64,000 nt of DNA from Chryseobacterium sp. KLBC 52 (GCF_003347605.1 NZ_QDFZ01000003.1:186001-250000); one strand, 5' to 3'; shown: positions 1-8,284, counted from the stretch's first letter. Translations and numbers: made by a program. The notes: a model not told the origin generated them from the letters alone.

Positions 1-108
1 GTAGATACAGATAAAGCGCTTCTTATCTGCCCGAGGGATAACGATCAGCTCATTAAAGATTATGTTCTTGACTTAAAAAACTTTAAGAAGGGCGAGAAGT
101 TTATGTAA
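1..108 (+). CDS. C-terminal fragment, probable mannose-1-phosphate guanylyltransferase
   Basis: The first 35 codons are open and end in TAA at 106-108; the start lies outside the window. The tail contains ALLICPRDNDQLIKDYV, followed by a lysine-rich end. This resembles the extreme C-terminus of Bacteroidetes mannose-1-phosphate guanylyltransferases, which make GDP-mannose for glycan synthesis, where a DALLIC-type strand is followed by a short helix and a basic tail. So little sequence is visible that the assignment rests on memory of that pattern. Another nucleotidyltransferase is possible. Confidence 0.5.
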   Translation, partial: VDTDKALLICPRDNDQLIKDYVLDLKNFKKGEKFM

Positions 109-140
109 TATTTGGTATATTTTCTGCTGATTTTTAAATT

Positions 141-803
141 ATGATTAAAACTGCAACCCGATTTACAATTCTTACATTTTTACTTTTGGGAGTCTTAGGA
201 TTTGCTCAGGAGAAGAAAAAGTTTTCAAGTATTCCTGCTGTTTTGCAGCAGATCAGCCCCGGTAATAAGGTAGATTCATGGGTGTTGGTATACAACAGCT
301 ATGGGAAAGGTCAGGAAATAAAGATTTCGGGTAAGGTAAATTATACTCCTCAATTCTCAGGATTCAATCTTTTCCCTAGTGAAGACAGCTTTTATTATAT
401 CGCTTATTCGGAAGGAGGTAAAGTAAATTACGTTACGGATGTTGAAGGACTGAAGAAGTTTGTAGACAGAATTGATAATGCTCAGGAAGCCGCTATTGTA
501 TTAGCCGCTGACGGATATATGGTCGATGAGGAGTTTAAGGACCTTGCAGGTAATTATCATGAAGATAAGTTGAATTACTATCTGGACCTTGGAAAACTCA
601 CCTCAAAGGAATGTCCATACCAGAAAACACATTATACAGTCACCGTAAATAAATCTACAGGTGCTGTAAGTAATGTAAAAGACAATGGAACTTATATTGA
701 GCTTTACAATAAAAAATGTGCTAATAACCCGAGATTGTTGAAAATCGAAAAAAAAGAAGAACCAAAGAAAGATGAGCCCAAAAAAACACCCAAGCGCAGA
801 TAA
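141..803 (+). CDS. hypothetical exported protein with basic tail
   Basis: 220 residues. The N-terminus is a clear Sec signal peptide (positively charged start, hydrophobic core about residues 8-20, cleavage likely after GFA-Q). The mature part is mixed alpha/beta with an acidic middle and the segment DGYMVDEEFKDLAG. The last 20 residues are almost only K, E, D and P, suggesting a disordered end. No known domain was recognised. The 3' end overlaps the next gene by 32 bases in another frame, so the two are probably co-transcribed. Confidence 0.75.
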   Translation: MIKTATRFTILTFLLLGVLGFAQEKKKFSSIPAVLQQISPGNKVDSWVLVYNSYGKGQEIKISGKVNYTPQFSGFNLFPSEDSFYYIAYSEGGKVNYVTDVEGLKKFVDRIDNAQEAAIVLAADGYMVDEEFKDLAGNYHEDKLNYYLDLGKLTSKECPYQKTHYTVTVNKSTGAVSNVKDNGTYIELYNKKCANNPRLLKIEKKEEPKKDEPKKTPKRR

Positions 804-1305
804 TACCTATGAGACTGAGCGATTGATCCTTCGCCCTATGTCCCGTGAAGACAAAGATTTTGTCTTTGAACTTTATAACAGACCCAAATTCATTCAACAT
901 ATCGGCAACCGCAATGTGAATTCCATTGAAGATGCTGAAAATTATATCCTCAACAGATTTGCCCCACAGATTGAAAGGCTGGGATTTGGAAACTATCTTT
1001 TAGTAACCAAAGACGGAAATGAAAAAGTAGGCGCAGTAGGAATCTTCGAAAGGGAAGGGCTTGATATTGTGGATATCGGATATTCTTTACTGGAAGAGTT
1101 CGAAGGTAAAGGATATGCCTACGAAGCAGCTCAGAAGGTGAAATCTATCGGGATGGATGATTTTGGATTAACGAAAATATCTGCCATCATTTCAAAAGAT
1201 AATATTTCTTCCCAAAAACTGATTGAAAAACTAGGGCTGAGGTTTAAAAAACACGTCATACTTCCTGGTGAAACAGAAGAGTTAAATTATTACGAAACAG
1301 AATAA
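772..1305 (+). CDS. GNAT family N-acetyltransferase (RimJ/RimL-like)
   Basis: 177 residues. ETERLILRPM near residue 17 is the usual first strand of RimJ/RimL-type acetyltransferases. The central IGYSLLEEFEGKGYAYEA contains the acetyl-CoA pyrophosphate loop (here EGKGYA), and SAIISKDNISSQKLIEKLG is the final conserved helix with the catalytic-region Asn and Ser. Such enzymes move an acetyl group from acetyl-CoA to an amine of a protein or small molecule; the substrate cannot be read here. The ATG lies inside the previous gene and no closer ATG precedes ETERL, so the overlap appears real. Confidence 0.85.
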   Translation: MSPKKHPSADNTYETERLILRPMSREDKDFVFELYNRPKFIQHIGNRNVNSIEDAENYILNRFAPQIERLGFGNYLLVTKDGNEKVGAVGIFEREGLDIVDIGYSLLEEFEGKGYAYEAAQKVKSIGMDDFGLTKISAIISKDNISSQKLIEKLGLRFKKHVILPGETEELNYYETE

Positions 1306-1319
1306 TAAATCTATAAAAA

Positions 1320-1373
1320 AAATATTTTCACAAATAACACAATAATGTATCTGTGTTATTTGTGAAAATATTT
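1320..1373. terminator. 22-bp perfect inverted repeat between convergent genes
   Basis: Arms 1320-1341 and 1352-1373 are perfect reverse complements (22 bp) around a 10-base loop; the arms contain CACAAATAACACA and its complement. The hairpin lies between the GNAT gene (+) and bcp (-), so it can stop transcription from both sides. It is longer and more perfect than an ordinary terminator and may be one copy of a dispersed palindromic element. Confidence 0.75.
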
Positions 1374-1397
1374 GTGATATCTGTGTTTTAAAAAAAG

Positions 1398-1847
1398 TTA
1401 TCCCTCCAGAATCTGCTCAGCAGCAGTCTTTGACGTTACTTTTTCAATCACTCTTGTACAAACTCCATTTTCATCAAAGATAAAAGTGGTTCTTACAATT
1501 CCCATATACGTTTTTCCAAACGTTTTTTTCTCCTGCCATACCCCAAATTTTTCAATGATATCACGGTTTTCATCTGCGATAAGATCATAAGGAAATGCGA
1601 ATTTGCTATGGAAGTTTTTCTGTTTTTTTACTGTGTCACCACTTACTCCCAGTAATTGAAATCCTGCTTTTTCAAGCTTAGCATAATTATCGCTCAGGTT
1701 GCAGGCTTCCACTGTACAGGTTGGTGTATTCGCTTGCGGATAGAAGAAAACGACCAGTTTTTTTCCAATTAATTTTGATGAGGTTACTGTTTCTCCGTCT
1801 TGATTGAATCCTTCAAATTCAGGTAATTTATCTCCAACTTTCAGCAT
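1398..1847 (-). CDS. bcp: thioredoxin-dependent thiol peroxidase (Bcp/PrxQ)
   Basis: 149 residues, normal for the Bcp/PrxQ subfamily. It reduces hydrogen peroxide and organic hydroperoxides with thioredoxin as electron donor, in the cytoplasm. The peroxidatic Cys44 lies in TPTCTVEACN and the resolving Cys49 five residues later, the atypical 2-Cys arrangement of PrxQ. The usual TPGCT is TPTCT here. FFYPQANTP and the C-terminal FIFDENG strand are conserved. Divergent from nth, with only about 33 bases between the start codons. Confidence 0.93.
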   Translation of the reverse strand: MLKVGDKLPEFEGFNQDGETVTSSKLIGKKLVVFFYPQANTPTCTVEACNLSDNYAKLEKAGFQLLGVSGDTVKKQKNFHSKFAFPYDLIADENRDIIEKFGVWQEKKTFGKTYMGIVRTTFIFDENGVCTRVIEKVTSKTAAEQILEG

Positions 1848-1880
1848 AATGATTTAATTTTGTTCAAATTTAAGGCATAC

Positions 1881-2501
1881 ATGACAAAAAAACAAAGAGC
1901 TGAGCTCGTTCAGATAGAACTGGAAAAATTATATCCCACCACACCTATTCCATTAGACCATACCGATCCCTATACATTGATGGTTGCCGTAGCACTTTCG
2001 GCACAAACTACAGATAAAAAAGTAAATCAGGTTACTCCCGAACTTTTTGCGGTAGCAGGAACTCCCCAAAGAATGGCCAGGCTCGAAGAATTTGAAATCA
2101 AAGAATTGATCAAAGAAATAGGATTATCCAATACAAAAGCTAAAAACCTGAAGAAAATGGCTGAACTTCTGTTGGAAAGGCATAATGGCATTGTTCCACA
2201 GACTTATGAGGAATTGGAAGCACTTCCGGGCGTAGGGCACAAGACGGCTTCTGTTGTTATGAGCCAGGGATTTGGATTTCCTGCTTTTCCGGTAGATACC
2301 CACATTCACCGTCTGATGACACAATGGAAACTTACTTCCGGAAAAAATGTAGTGGAAACAGAACGTGACGCCAAAAAATTATTTCCTGAAGAAGTATGGA
2401 ACAAGCTTCACCTTCAGATCATTTTTTATGGTAGAGAATATTCTCCGGCAAGAGGAAAAGGAGAGAAGGATTTTATTACGAAAATGATGTTTGAGAAATA
2501 A
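1881..2501 (+). CDS. nth: endonuclease III-type DNA glycosylase/AP lyase
   Basis: 206 residues from the ATG at 1881; the reading frame also allows a TTG at 1860, but the ATG fits family alignments. It excises oxidised pyrimidines and nicks abasic sites in base excision repair. The helix-hairpin-helix LPGVGHKTASVV carries the catalytic Lys121, and VDTHIHRL carries the catalytic Asp139. The C-terminus has no cysteines, so the [4Fe-4S] loop of E. coli Nth is absent; the protein ends in YGREYSPARG and a short tail. From memory this FeS-less form is usual in Flavobacteriia. Confidence 0.93.
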   Translation: MTKKQRAELVQIELEKLYPTTPIPLDHTDPYTLMVAVALSAQTTDKKVNQVTPELFAVAGTPQRMARLEEFEIKELIKEIGLSNTKAKNLKKMAELLLERHNGIVPQTYEELEALPGVGHKTASVVMSQGFGFPAFPVDTHIHRLMTQWKLTSGKNVVETERDAKKLFPEEVWNKLHLQIIFYGREYSPARGKGEKDFITKMMFEK

Positions 2502-2526
2502 TATTCTAGATATCTTCGTAATTTCA

Positions 2527-2557
2527 ACCATGTCAAGGTTCAAAACCTTGACATGGT
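2527..2557. terminator. 14-bp perfect hairpin downstream of nth
   Basis: Arms 2527-2540 and 2544-2557 are perfect complements with a CAA loop and a TTTT run on the + strand just after. It lies 25 bases past the nth stop codon and could terminate nth transcription. The next 140 bases hold a separate repeat. Confidence 0.6.
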
Positions 2558-2583
2558 TTTGCATAAAACCGATGTTGAAATCG

Positions 2584-2695
2584 CTGGCAAAGGCACTTCG
2601 TTCAGCAAAAACAATTATTTTGTAGCTGAGTGAAACGCCCTTGCGAACTAATAGAAAATGCAACAATTACTTTGTGATCGTTGCGTTATTTTAAT
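2584..2695. repeat. dispersed palindromic intergenic repeat, copy A
   Basis: The left arm at 2586-2606 (GGCAAAGGCACTTCGTTCAG...) is partly complementary to the right arm at 2625-2648 (GCTGAGTGAAACGCCCTTGC...). The right flank has CTTTGTGATC then GCGTTA. The same layout recurs at 9870-10054 and 17131-17290. All three copies sit outside genes. No open reading frame in them looks real. Confidence 0.7.
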
Positions 2696-2708
2696 TTTTA
2701 TTGATGGA

Positions 2709-3155
2709 TTAAATGTCCAATAACCTTCTATGATAATTAATCTGTCCCAAATGGTAATCCAGATGAGCAACCAGATGAATCAGGAAGTAATCTGTGGTCA
2801 TTTTGCTTTCAAAAACAACCAAAGGGTATTCTTTTTTAAGATCTTCTTCAGACAATTTCAGCAGAACAGAATCTATCATCGCAATGGTGGCTTCTACTTT
2901 TTCAATAAGTTCAGCTCTTGGAACATCTTTTGATGAAAACTCAAGCTCACGATGCCTTACGTAACCCGTATTTCCAAGCTGTGCTCCTATAAAGTGATTG
3001 ATATTTCCCACCAGATGAAGGGTTAGATTACCTGCAGAATTGGAAATGTTTTTATCAATCTTCCAAAGGTTTTCTTCACTCTGATAGGCTTCTATCTCTG
3101 TTTTTAATTTATTTAAATCCCTGTTGAAAAGAGATCTTAGGCTTTCTGTGATCAT
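2709..3155 (-). CDS. DinB-like four-helix protein (DUF1572 type)
   Basis: 148 residues, all-helical. LTLHLVGNINHFIGAQLG and HLVAHLDYHLGQINYHRR match the DinB/YfiT metal-dependent superfamily, with His47, His131 and His135 as the likely metal triad. Members are often bacillithiol- or mycothiol-type S-transferases or have no known reaction. It is damage-inducible only in the founding Bacillus member, so nothing is implied about regulation here. A terminator separates it from the next minus-strand gene upstream in coordinate order. Confidence 0.78.
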   Translation of the reverse strand: MITESLRSLFNRDLNKLKTEIEAYQSEENLWKIDKNISNSAGNLTLHLVGNINHFIGAQLGNTGYVRHRELEFSSKDVPRAELIEKVEATIAMIDSVLLKLSEEDLKKEYPLVVFESKMTTDYFLIHLVAHLDYHLGQINYHRRLLDI

Positions 3156-3185
3156 ATCAATTTTGTTTATTTAGAAGAATGAAAT

Positions 3186-3221
3186 AAAAAAGGGTACTTC
3201 GTTCAATCGGTACCCTTTTTT
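3186..3221 (-). terminator. rho-independent terminator after the DUF885 gene
   Basis: A 12-bp stem, AAAAAAGGGTAC at 3186-3197 with its complement at 3210-3221, has a 12-base loop and A/T runs on both sides. It lies 13 bases beyond the stop codon of the minus-strand DUF885 gene. Confidence 0.85.
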
Positions 3222-3233
3222 ATTAATATAATT

Positions 3234-5030
3234 TTATTTTTGTTTTTTGGCCCAAAGCTCCATTTTTCTGTTCAGAACATCCAAAGGAAGACATCCCTGG
3301 CTCAATACTTCATCATGGAAGCTTGCCAGATTGAATTTATTTCCAAGCTCTTTCTGATATTTTTCTCTCAGCTCACGGATTCTTAAAGATCCTATTTTGT
3401 AACCTAAAGCTTGTCCAGGCATTGCCATATATCTTTCTACTTCTGCAGTGGCTGATCCCTCGTCGTAAGAAATATTGCTTAGGAAATACTTGATCGCGTC
3501 TTCACGTGACATTTTTCCGGTATGAAGTCCCGTATCTACTACCAGTCTTACCGCTCTCAGCATCTGATCGCTCAGGTAACCCATCTTCTGATAAGGATCT
3601 GTGTATAAACCAAACTCAGGACCTAAAGTCTCACAATAATGAGCCCATCCTTCTCCATAAGCCCCAAACCATCCGAATCTCATGAACTTAGGAAGTTTCG
3701 TGTTCTCCTGTTGTAAAGAAACCTGATAGTGATGCCCTGGAATGGCTTCATGAAGGAAAAGAGATTCCATTCCTGAAGTAACATTGAATTGAGTAGGGTC
3801 AGGAAGCGGAACATAAAAGATACCCGGTCTTTTCCCATCCGGAGTCCCCGGCATATATTCTGCACTGGCACTTGCCTCTCTGAATTTCTCCGTCTGTCTG
3901 ATCTCAAACTTTGTTTTTGGAGTCACATTGAACATAGTCTTCAGCTTCGGAGTGATTTTCGTTAAAATACCATTAAATGCATTCAAAACCTCTTTAGAAG
4001 TCTTATAAGGCATCGCTTTTGGATCTGTTTTTACAAAAGTGATAAACTCCTCTAGAGTTCCTGTAAAGCCTACCTGTTGTTTTACTTTTTCCATTTCTGC
4101 ACGAAGCATGGCTACCTGCTGAAGTCCTATTTTATTAATTTCTTCAGGAGATTTCTTAGTGGTTGTCCAGCTTTTTACATAATAGTTGTAGATCTCGTTT
4201 CCGTTAGGAAGACTGTTGTATCCGTCTGTATCTCTCGCTTTCGGAAGGTACTCTTTTTCTAAGAATGTTCCCATTTTAGTATAAGCCGGAATGATTTTTT
4301 TGATGATAATATCCTTGTAAAGAGCTGAAAATTTATCTTTCTGAGCTTGAGGTAAGCTTTTGGGGAATTTTCTTATAGGGCCATAGAAAATATTCTTTTC
4401 CATATCGGAAGTAGTAATTTCCTCTGCTCTCATCTGAGGAATCATCTTGACAACCAGTTTTTTAGGAAGTACTACTTTATTGTTGATTCCTTCACGGAAA
4501 TTATCCGTAGCTGCATTCATCCATTCGGGAAATTTTTCCATTCTTTTCAGCCAGTCGCTGTAGTCTTTTTCTGTTTTAAAAGGCTGGTTTCCTTCTCCGC
4601 TTCCATACAATGGGAACGTAAGCGGAAGTCCTCCAAATTGAGTAAAAGGAATATATTCAGGATGATAGGCATAGGCCTCAGTTTTATCTTTTAAAGTATA
4701 ATCCAATACATCATACACCACTTTATCTTCATCAGAAAGACTCTTGTAATCTACATGTTCCAGCTGTTTCTGTACAGAATTGTAGAACGCTACCTCTCCT
4801 GAGATAAAATCTTTATCAATATTGATGGGAAGCTGATCATTATATCTCGTATCTCCTTGTGCTGTAGCATCTAAAGGATATAGTTTAAGATACTGCTCAT
4901 AATAGTTGGAAGCGATAGAATCCAGGTTGCTGGGTGTCACTTTTGTGAGGGGAGAATCCGACTTTTTGCAGGAAGCAAGACCTATCATCAATCCCAACCC
5001 AAGAATACTTTTTGATAAAATGTTTTTCAT
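3234..5030 (-). CDS. DUF885 family lipoprotein, putative zinc metallopeptidase
   Basis: 598 residues from the ATG at 5030. A longer frame reaches 5117, but only this start gives a proper lipoprotein signal (MKNILSKSILGLGLMIGLASC, lipobox LASC). HEAIPGHHYQ near residue 425 is the HExxxGH-like zinc motif of DUF885 proteins, and GEGWAHYCETLG supplies the downstream Glu. The family is treated as metallocarboxypeptidase-like; substrates are mostly unknown. It is likely anchored in the outer or inner membrane facing the periplasm. The neighbours do not suggest a pathway. Confidence 0.88.
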   Translation of the reverse strand: MKNILSKSILGLGLMIGLASCKKSDSPLTKVTPSNLDSIASNYYEQYLKLYPLDATAQGDTRYNDQLPINIDKDFISGEVAFYNSVQKQLEHVDYKSLSDEDKVVYDVLDYTLKDKTEAYAYHPEYIPFTQFGGLPLTFPLYGSGEGNQPFKTEKDYSDWLKRMEKFPEWMNAATDNFREGINNKVVLPKKLVVKMIPQMRAEEITTSDMEKNIFYGPIRKFPKSLPQAQKDKFSALYKDIIIKKIIPAYTKMGTFLEKEYLPKARDTDGYNSLPNGNEIYNYYVKSWTTTKKSPEEINKIGLQQVAMLRAEMEKVKQQVGFTGTLEEFITFVKTDPKAMPYKTSKEVLNAFNGILTKITPKLKTMFNVTPKTKFEIRQTEKFREASASAEYMPGTPDGKRPGIFYVPLPDPTQFNVTSGMESLFLHEAIPGHHYQVSLQQENTKLPKFMRFGWFGAYGEGWAHYCETLGPEFGLYTDPYQKMGYLSDQMLRAVRLVVDTGLHTGKMSREDAIKYFLSNISYDEGSATAEVERYMAMPGQALGYKIGSLRIRELREKYQKELGNKFNLASFHDEVLSQGCLPLDVLNRKMELWAKKQK

Positions 5031-5144
5031 TTTCAGAATCTTTATGAAAACAAAAGTAAGTATTATTAGGATATTCAGACTTATCGTATACATTGATTTT
5101 AAAAAAAATATTTTCAAAATCCTTTTAACTTTGAATCAATTTTT

Positions 5145-5152
5145 TATCTTTG
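5145..5152 (+). promoter_or_regulatory. candidate -7 element for the 5201 gene
   Basis: TATCTTTG matches the Bacteroidetes -7 consensus TAnnTTTG, 48 bases before the start codon at 5201. No good TTTG lies at the usual 19-base spacing upstream, so this is a half match. Confidence 0.45.
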
Positions 5153-5200
5153 TCTAAAACGTTTAACAATCATATTATTACAGTTCTTTTTTAAGAAAAA

Positions 5201-5662
5201 ATGAAAGGGATTTTAAAAATTTACCATCCGGACGAGACGCTAAAATACAATATCAGAAATACCTATTGTAAGGCAGTTTACAGCAACCAGCAACACTTTT
5301 TAGAGGTTGAAGTGATTACGGATGACAGTTTGGATCACGTAGATGATGATTCATTACAGTACAACTTTCCGCAGCTTTCACTTGAAGTGTTCGATTTTCC
5401 TATTGAATCGGCGGAAATAGAAGGAAAAACCATCATCATCAATGACTCTGATGAAGAAACCTATACTGAAGTAGACCTTTTCGATGACGAAGATGCCTAC
5501 ATCTATGACAATGAGCTTCTTTTTCATAGAAATGAAGAAGGAGAGCTTCAGGTGATCTGGAAAGGAACTATTGATGATTTCTATACCGGATCCGATACGC
5601 CGATCCCTTTTAGATTAAAATGCGAATTTAAGCAAGATGATATTGAGGTAGGCGAAGACTAA
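5201..5662 (+). CDS. conserved acidic hypothetical protein
   Basis: 153 residues, strongly acidic (many D and E, for example DDSLDHVDDDSLQ and LFDDEDAYIYDNE), with no signal peptide or membrane segment and few lysines after residue 25. The layout suggests a cytoplasmic beta-rich protein. I recall similar uncharacterised proteins in Flavobacteriia but no named domain. It stands alone between the divergent DUF885 gene and the exbB promoter. Confidence 0.8.
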   Translation: MKGILKIYHPDETLKYNIRNTYCKAVYSNQQHFLEVEVITDDSLDHVDDDSLQYNFPQLSLEVFDFPIESAEIEGKTIIINDSDEETYTEVDLFDDEDAYIYDNELLFHRNEEGELQVIWKGTIDDFYTGSDTPIPFRLKCEFKQDDIEVGED

Positions 5663-5797
5663 AAGTCGCTTCTATCTTTTTCATACCGGATTTCTTTTCA
5701 AAATTATTTTTGGAAAGAAATTTGCTGTTTGTAAAATTGTAACAAAATTTAAGTTGTTTTTAAGCAATTTTTAAGAGTTCAATTCATAATATTCTCC

Positions 5798-5805
5798 TAC
5801 ATTTG
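5798..5805 (+). promoter_or_regulatory. candidate -7 element for exbB-exbD-tonB
   Basis: TACATTTG fits TAnnTTTG exactly and ends 29 bases before the exbB start codon. The 19-base upstream position has only a T-rich stretch. Confidence 0.5.
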
Positions 5806-5834
5806 TCGTTGAAATTTAATAAAATTTACATTTA

Positions 5835-6539
5835 ATGCTGTTAACGGAACTTTCTCAGATTTTATTTGCACAAATCGCTACCCCTGCAGTTGCTGCAGAC
5901 AACTTAGAGTTCTCATTCTGGAAGATTATGTTCCATGGAGGAGCTTTCGCTAAAATAGTGATGGTCACTGTATTACTATTGGGAGTGTTTTCTCTATATC
6001 TGTTTTTTGAAAGATTTTTCTTTATCAAAAGGCTGACATCAAAAACAGATTCCAACTTCATGAACAATATCGAAGACTTCATCAAGGCAGGAAAAATAGA
6101 TGCAGCAGCAGATTACTGCAAAACCCAGAACTCTCCTGAAGGAAGAATTTTAGAAAAAGGAATTTCAAGATTAGGACGTCCTGTTTCTGATATTGTAAGT
6201 GCTATGGAATCCCAGGCACAGGTAGAGGTTGCCAATATGGAAAAAAACCTGAACCTTTTGGCTGTAGTACCGAGTATCGCACCCATGTTGGGACTTTTAG
6301 GTACAGTAATCGGGATGATTATTGCTTTCTTTAATCTTTCCCACGCAACAGGATCTTTCTCTCCGAAAACACTTTCAGAAGGGATCTATACCGCTTTAGG
6401 ACAGACCGCTGTAGGTTTGGCTGTAGCGATTCCTGCTAACTTCTGTTATAATATTCTATTGACAAGGATTGATAAATTTGTCCTGAAAGCTCAGAATATG
6501 TCAGGAGAATTTTTAGACCTTATCAACAAACCTTTATAA
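5835..6539 (+). CDS. exbB: MotA/TolQ/ExbB proton channel protein
   Basis: 234 residues. Three membrane segments (about 37-57, 135-165 and 180-205) in the ExbB/TolQ pattern, with the conserved NLNLLAVVPSIAPMLGLLGT and LGQTAVGLAVAIPAN regions. With ExbD it forms the inner-membrane proton channel that powers TonB for uptake through TonB-dependent receptors. It is the first gene of a compact three-gene operon; exbD starts 12 bases after its stop. Confidence 0.93.
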   Translation: MLLTELSQILFAQIATPAVAADNLEFSFWKIMFHGGAFAKIVMVTVLLLGVFSLYLFFERFFFIKRLTSKTDSNFMNNIEDFIKAGKIDAAADYCKTQNSPEGRILEKGISRLGRPVSDIVSAMESQAQVEVANMEKNLNLLAVVPSIAPMLGLLGTVIGMIIAFFNLSHATGSFSPKTLSEGIYTALGQTAVGLAVAIPANFCYNILLTRIDKFVLKAQNMSGEFLDLINKPL

Positions 6540-6551
6540 ATCTTTCTTACG

Positions 6552-6950
6552 ATGAAAATTCAAAGAAGAAATAAAGCAAATCCGGAATTCAGTTTAGCAG
6601 CGATGACAGACGTTATCCTGTTGATGCTGATTTTCTTTATGATCACTTCTTCAGCTGCCAATCAAAGCGCTATTGATGTGAATCTGCCGAAAGCCGGAGC
6701 CGTTGACGATAATATTCCAAATCCTGTGACAATAAGCATCAAGCCGGATGGCTCATTCTTTGTGGATGATAATCCTGTAAATAGAGGAGAACTGGAGAAA
6801 ACTATTGTAGATAAATTAGCCAGCCAGCCCAATAAATCATTTACGATCAGAGCTGATGAAAACACATTGCATAAAGATGTTGTTTTTGTGATGGAAATTG
6901 CTGAAAAATATAAATTTAACATTGCCATTGCAACCGTTAAAGATAAATAA
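6552..6950 (+). CDS. exbD: ExbD/TolR biopolymer transport protein
   Basis: 132 residues. A short basic N-terminus precedes one membrane helix, DVILLMLIFFMITSSA. Asp20 at its start corresponds to the essential proton-carrying Asp of ExbD. The periplasmic part ends in the ExbD fold (SFTIRADENTLHKDVVFVME). It works with ExbB and TonB. Many Bacteroidetes operons carry two ExbD genes; only one is here. Confidence 0.93.
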   Translation: MKIQRRNKANPEFSLAAMTDVILLMLIFFMITSSAANQSAIDVNLPKAGAVDDNIPNPVTISIKPDGSFFVDDNPVNRGELEKTIVDKLASQPNKSFTIRADENTLHKDVVFVMEIAEKYKFNIAIATVKDK

Positions 6951-6985
6951 CAGACCCGGATTTCCGGAAAGAATTACGTTTTAAG

Positions 6986-7876
6986 ATGAAAAGCTATACA
7001 GCAAACAGAAACGAAGAAAACAAAGACAGAGTAAAGAGCGCACTGCTTTCTATTCTCATCTGGGCTGCTATTCTGCTTTTTGTTTTTTTGTATAAATTAA
7101 AACCTGAACTGGATAAAGATCCTGAAGTGGTTACTACCATGCTGGTCAACTTTGGAGACAACAGAAACGGAAAAGGGATTGAAGAACCTGCTGAACAGCC
7201 GGGAAGCCTTGCCGCTGCAACGGAAGAAGTAACTCCAGAGCCTGCAGAAACTCCTGTTCCGGAAACAAAAACAGTTATAAAACCAGAACCAGCACCAACT
7301 CCGGAACCAAAGAAAACTGAGGTTAAGGAGAAAGTAATTACAGGAAATAATTCAAAAGCTACTGTTCCTAAAAAAGAGGAATCTAAAAAAGCTGAAAAAA
7401 AAGAAGCCACCAGTACAAGTGCTTCAAAAAATACTAAAAAACCAGGAGCAACTACGGCTAACTCAAAAACAGGAAATGGAGACGGAAAAGGAACTGCAGC
7501 TATCGGAAACCTGATCAAAGGAAGAGGAACCAAAGCCGGAAGCCAGGGAACCGGTGAAGGCATTGGAAATGCAGGAGATCCTTTAGGAGGAGATGGAAAC
7601 GGAGACAGTAAAGTAGGGATCGACAGAAAGCTGGTAGGCTATATTCCCGGAACAATGGGAAGAGGAGGAGCACAGCCTTCTCACAGCTGTACAGCAAGTG
7701 GATCGATTACCATCGCGTATACGGTAGATAAAGCAGGAAATGTGGTGTCTGCAAGAAGATCCGGAGGTGTTTCAGATCCTTGTGTAGCATCTACCTCTGT
7801 GAGCTGGGTTAAGAAATATGTGAAGGCCGAAAAAGCCAATACTTCTTCCACCGGAACTTATAAAATTACCTTCTAA
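6986..7876 (+). CDS. TonB-like energy transducer with Pro/Glu and Gly-rich linker
   Basis: 296 residues. A membrane helix at about 19-38 is followed by a Pro/Glu/Lys-rich spacer (75-165), a Gly-rich stretch (about 160-215) and a C-terminal domain of about 70 residues with SGSITIAYTVDKAGNVVSAR, the usual strand of TonB C-terminal domains. It probably couples the ExbB/ExbD proton channel to outer-membrane receptors. The C-terminal domain has two Cys (in SHSCTAS and SDPCVAS) that could form a disulfide and lacks the classic YP motif. Third gene of the operon. Confidence 0.88.
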   Translation: MKSYTANRNEENKDRVKSALLSILIWAAILLFVFLYKLKPELDKDPEVVTTMLVNFGDNRNGKGIEEPAEQPGSLAAATEEVTPEPAETPVPETKTVIKPEPAPTPEPKKTEVKEKVITGNNSKATVPKKEESKKAEKKEATSTSASKNTKKPGATTANSKTGNGDGKGTAAIGNLIKGRGTKAGSQGTGEGIGNAGDPLGGDGNGDSKVGIDRKLVGYIPGTMGRGGAQPSHSCTASGSITIAYTVDKAGNVVSARRSGGVSDPCVASTSVSWVKKYVKAEKANTSSTGTYKITF

Positions 7877-7882
7877 AAATAC

Positions 7883-7908
7883 AAAAGCACTTTATTCAAG
7901 TGCTTTTT
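7883..7908. terminator. bidirectional terminator
   Basis: AAAAGCACTT at 7883-7892 pairs with AAGTGCTTTT at 7899-7908 over a 6-base loop, with a T run after it. It closes the exbB-exbD-tonB operon and overlaps the last base of the convergent minus-strand gene. Confidence 0.88.
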
Positions 7909-8284
7909 TTAATTCATTGATTCTGTTGATGATTGGGAGTGCAAAGATACCGCTGGTTTGAAGATACAGCTCGTAGAATGTCTTTGCTTTATCCTGAAAA
8001 TCTTTATTCTGATCATGTCTGCTGTTGAAATAGAAAAGATTTCCCAGCATTTCATAATAATCTTTGTGATCTCTTTCCTGTCTTTCATTCACCATCGCGA
8101 TCATTTCTTCTTTGGTTTTAGAAGCAACCTCTGTGAAGTTCATTTTGAAAATATCTCTCATCAACGTATCAAAATCCAGCTCTTTCTGCATTAGACTTTC
8201 TTCAGGTTTGTCCAGAATCAATTTTTCTAATGCCTGGGTCAATTGGCGGATGAGTCTTAGGGTAAATTCTTTATCTGTGATCAT
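7892..8284 (-). CDS. conserved hypothetical helical protein
   Basis: 130 residues, almost entirely helical, with no signal peptide or membrane segment. The N-terminus (MITDKEFTLRLIRQLTQAL) and the repeated amphipathic helices resemble small TPR-like or DUF6483-type proteins, but the match is too weak to name a family. Convergent with the tonB operon and upstream of nothing obvious; its own upstream region is short. Confidence 0.7.
   Translation of the reverse strand: MITDKEFTLRLIRQLTQALEKLILDKPEESLMQKELDFDTLMRDIFKMNFTEVASKTKEEMIAMVNERQERDHKDYYEMLGNLFYFNSRHDQNKDFQDKAKTFYELYLQTSGIFALPIINRINELKKALE

Noticed and set aside
2379..2666. Minus-strand frame overlapping the nth end and the intergenic repeat
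   Set aside because: It crosses two palindromes and the nth gene; the product is unlike any protein and the region varies between repeat copies.
6994..7563. 189-codon minus-strand frame antisense to the TonB-like gene
   Set aside because: It exists because the Pro/Glu/Gly-rich codons of the TonB-like gene leave the other strand open; its product is low-complexity and lacks domains, while the + frame has a membrane helix and C-terminal domain.
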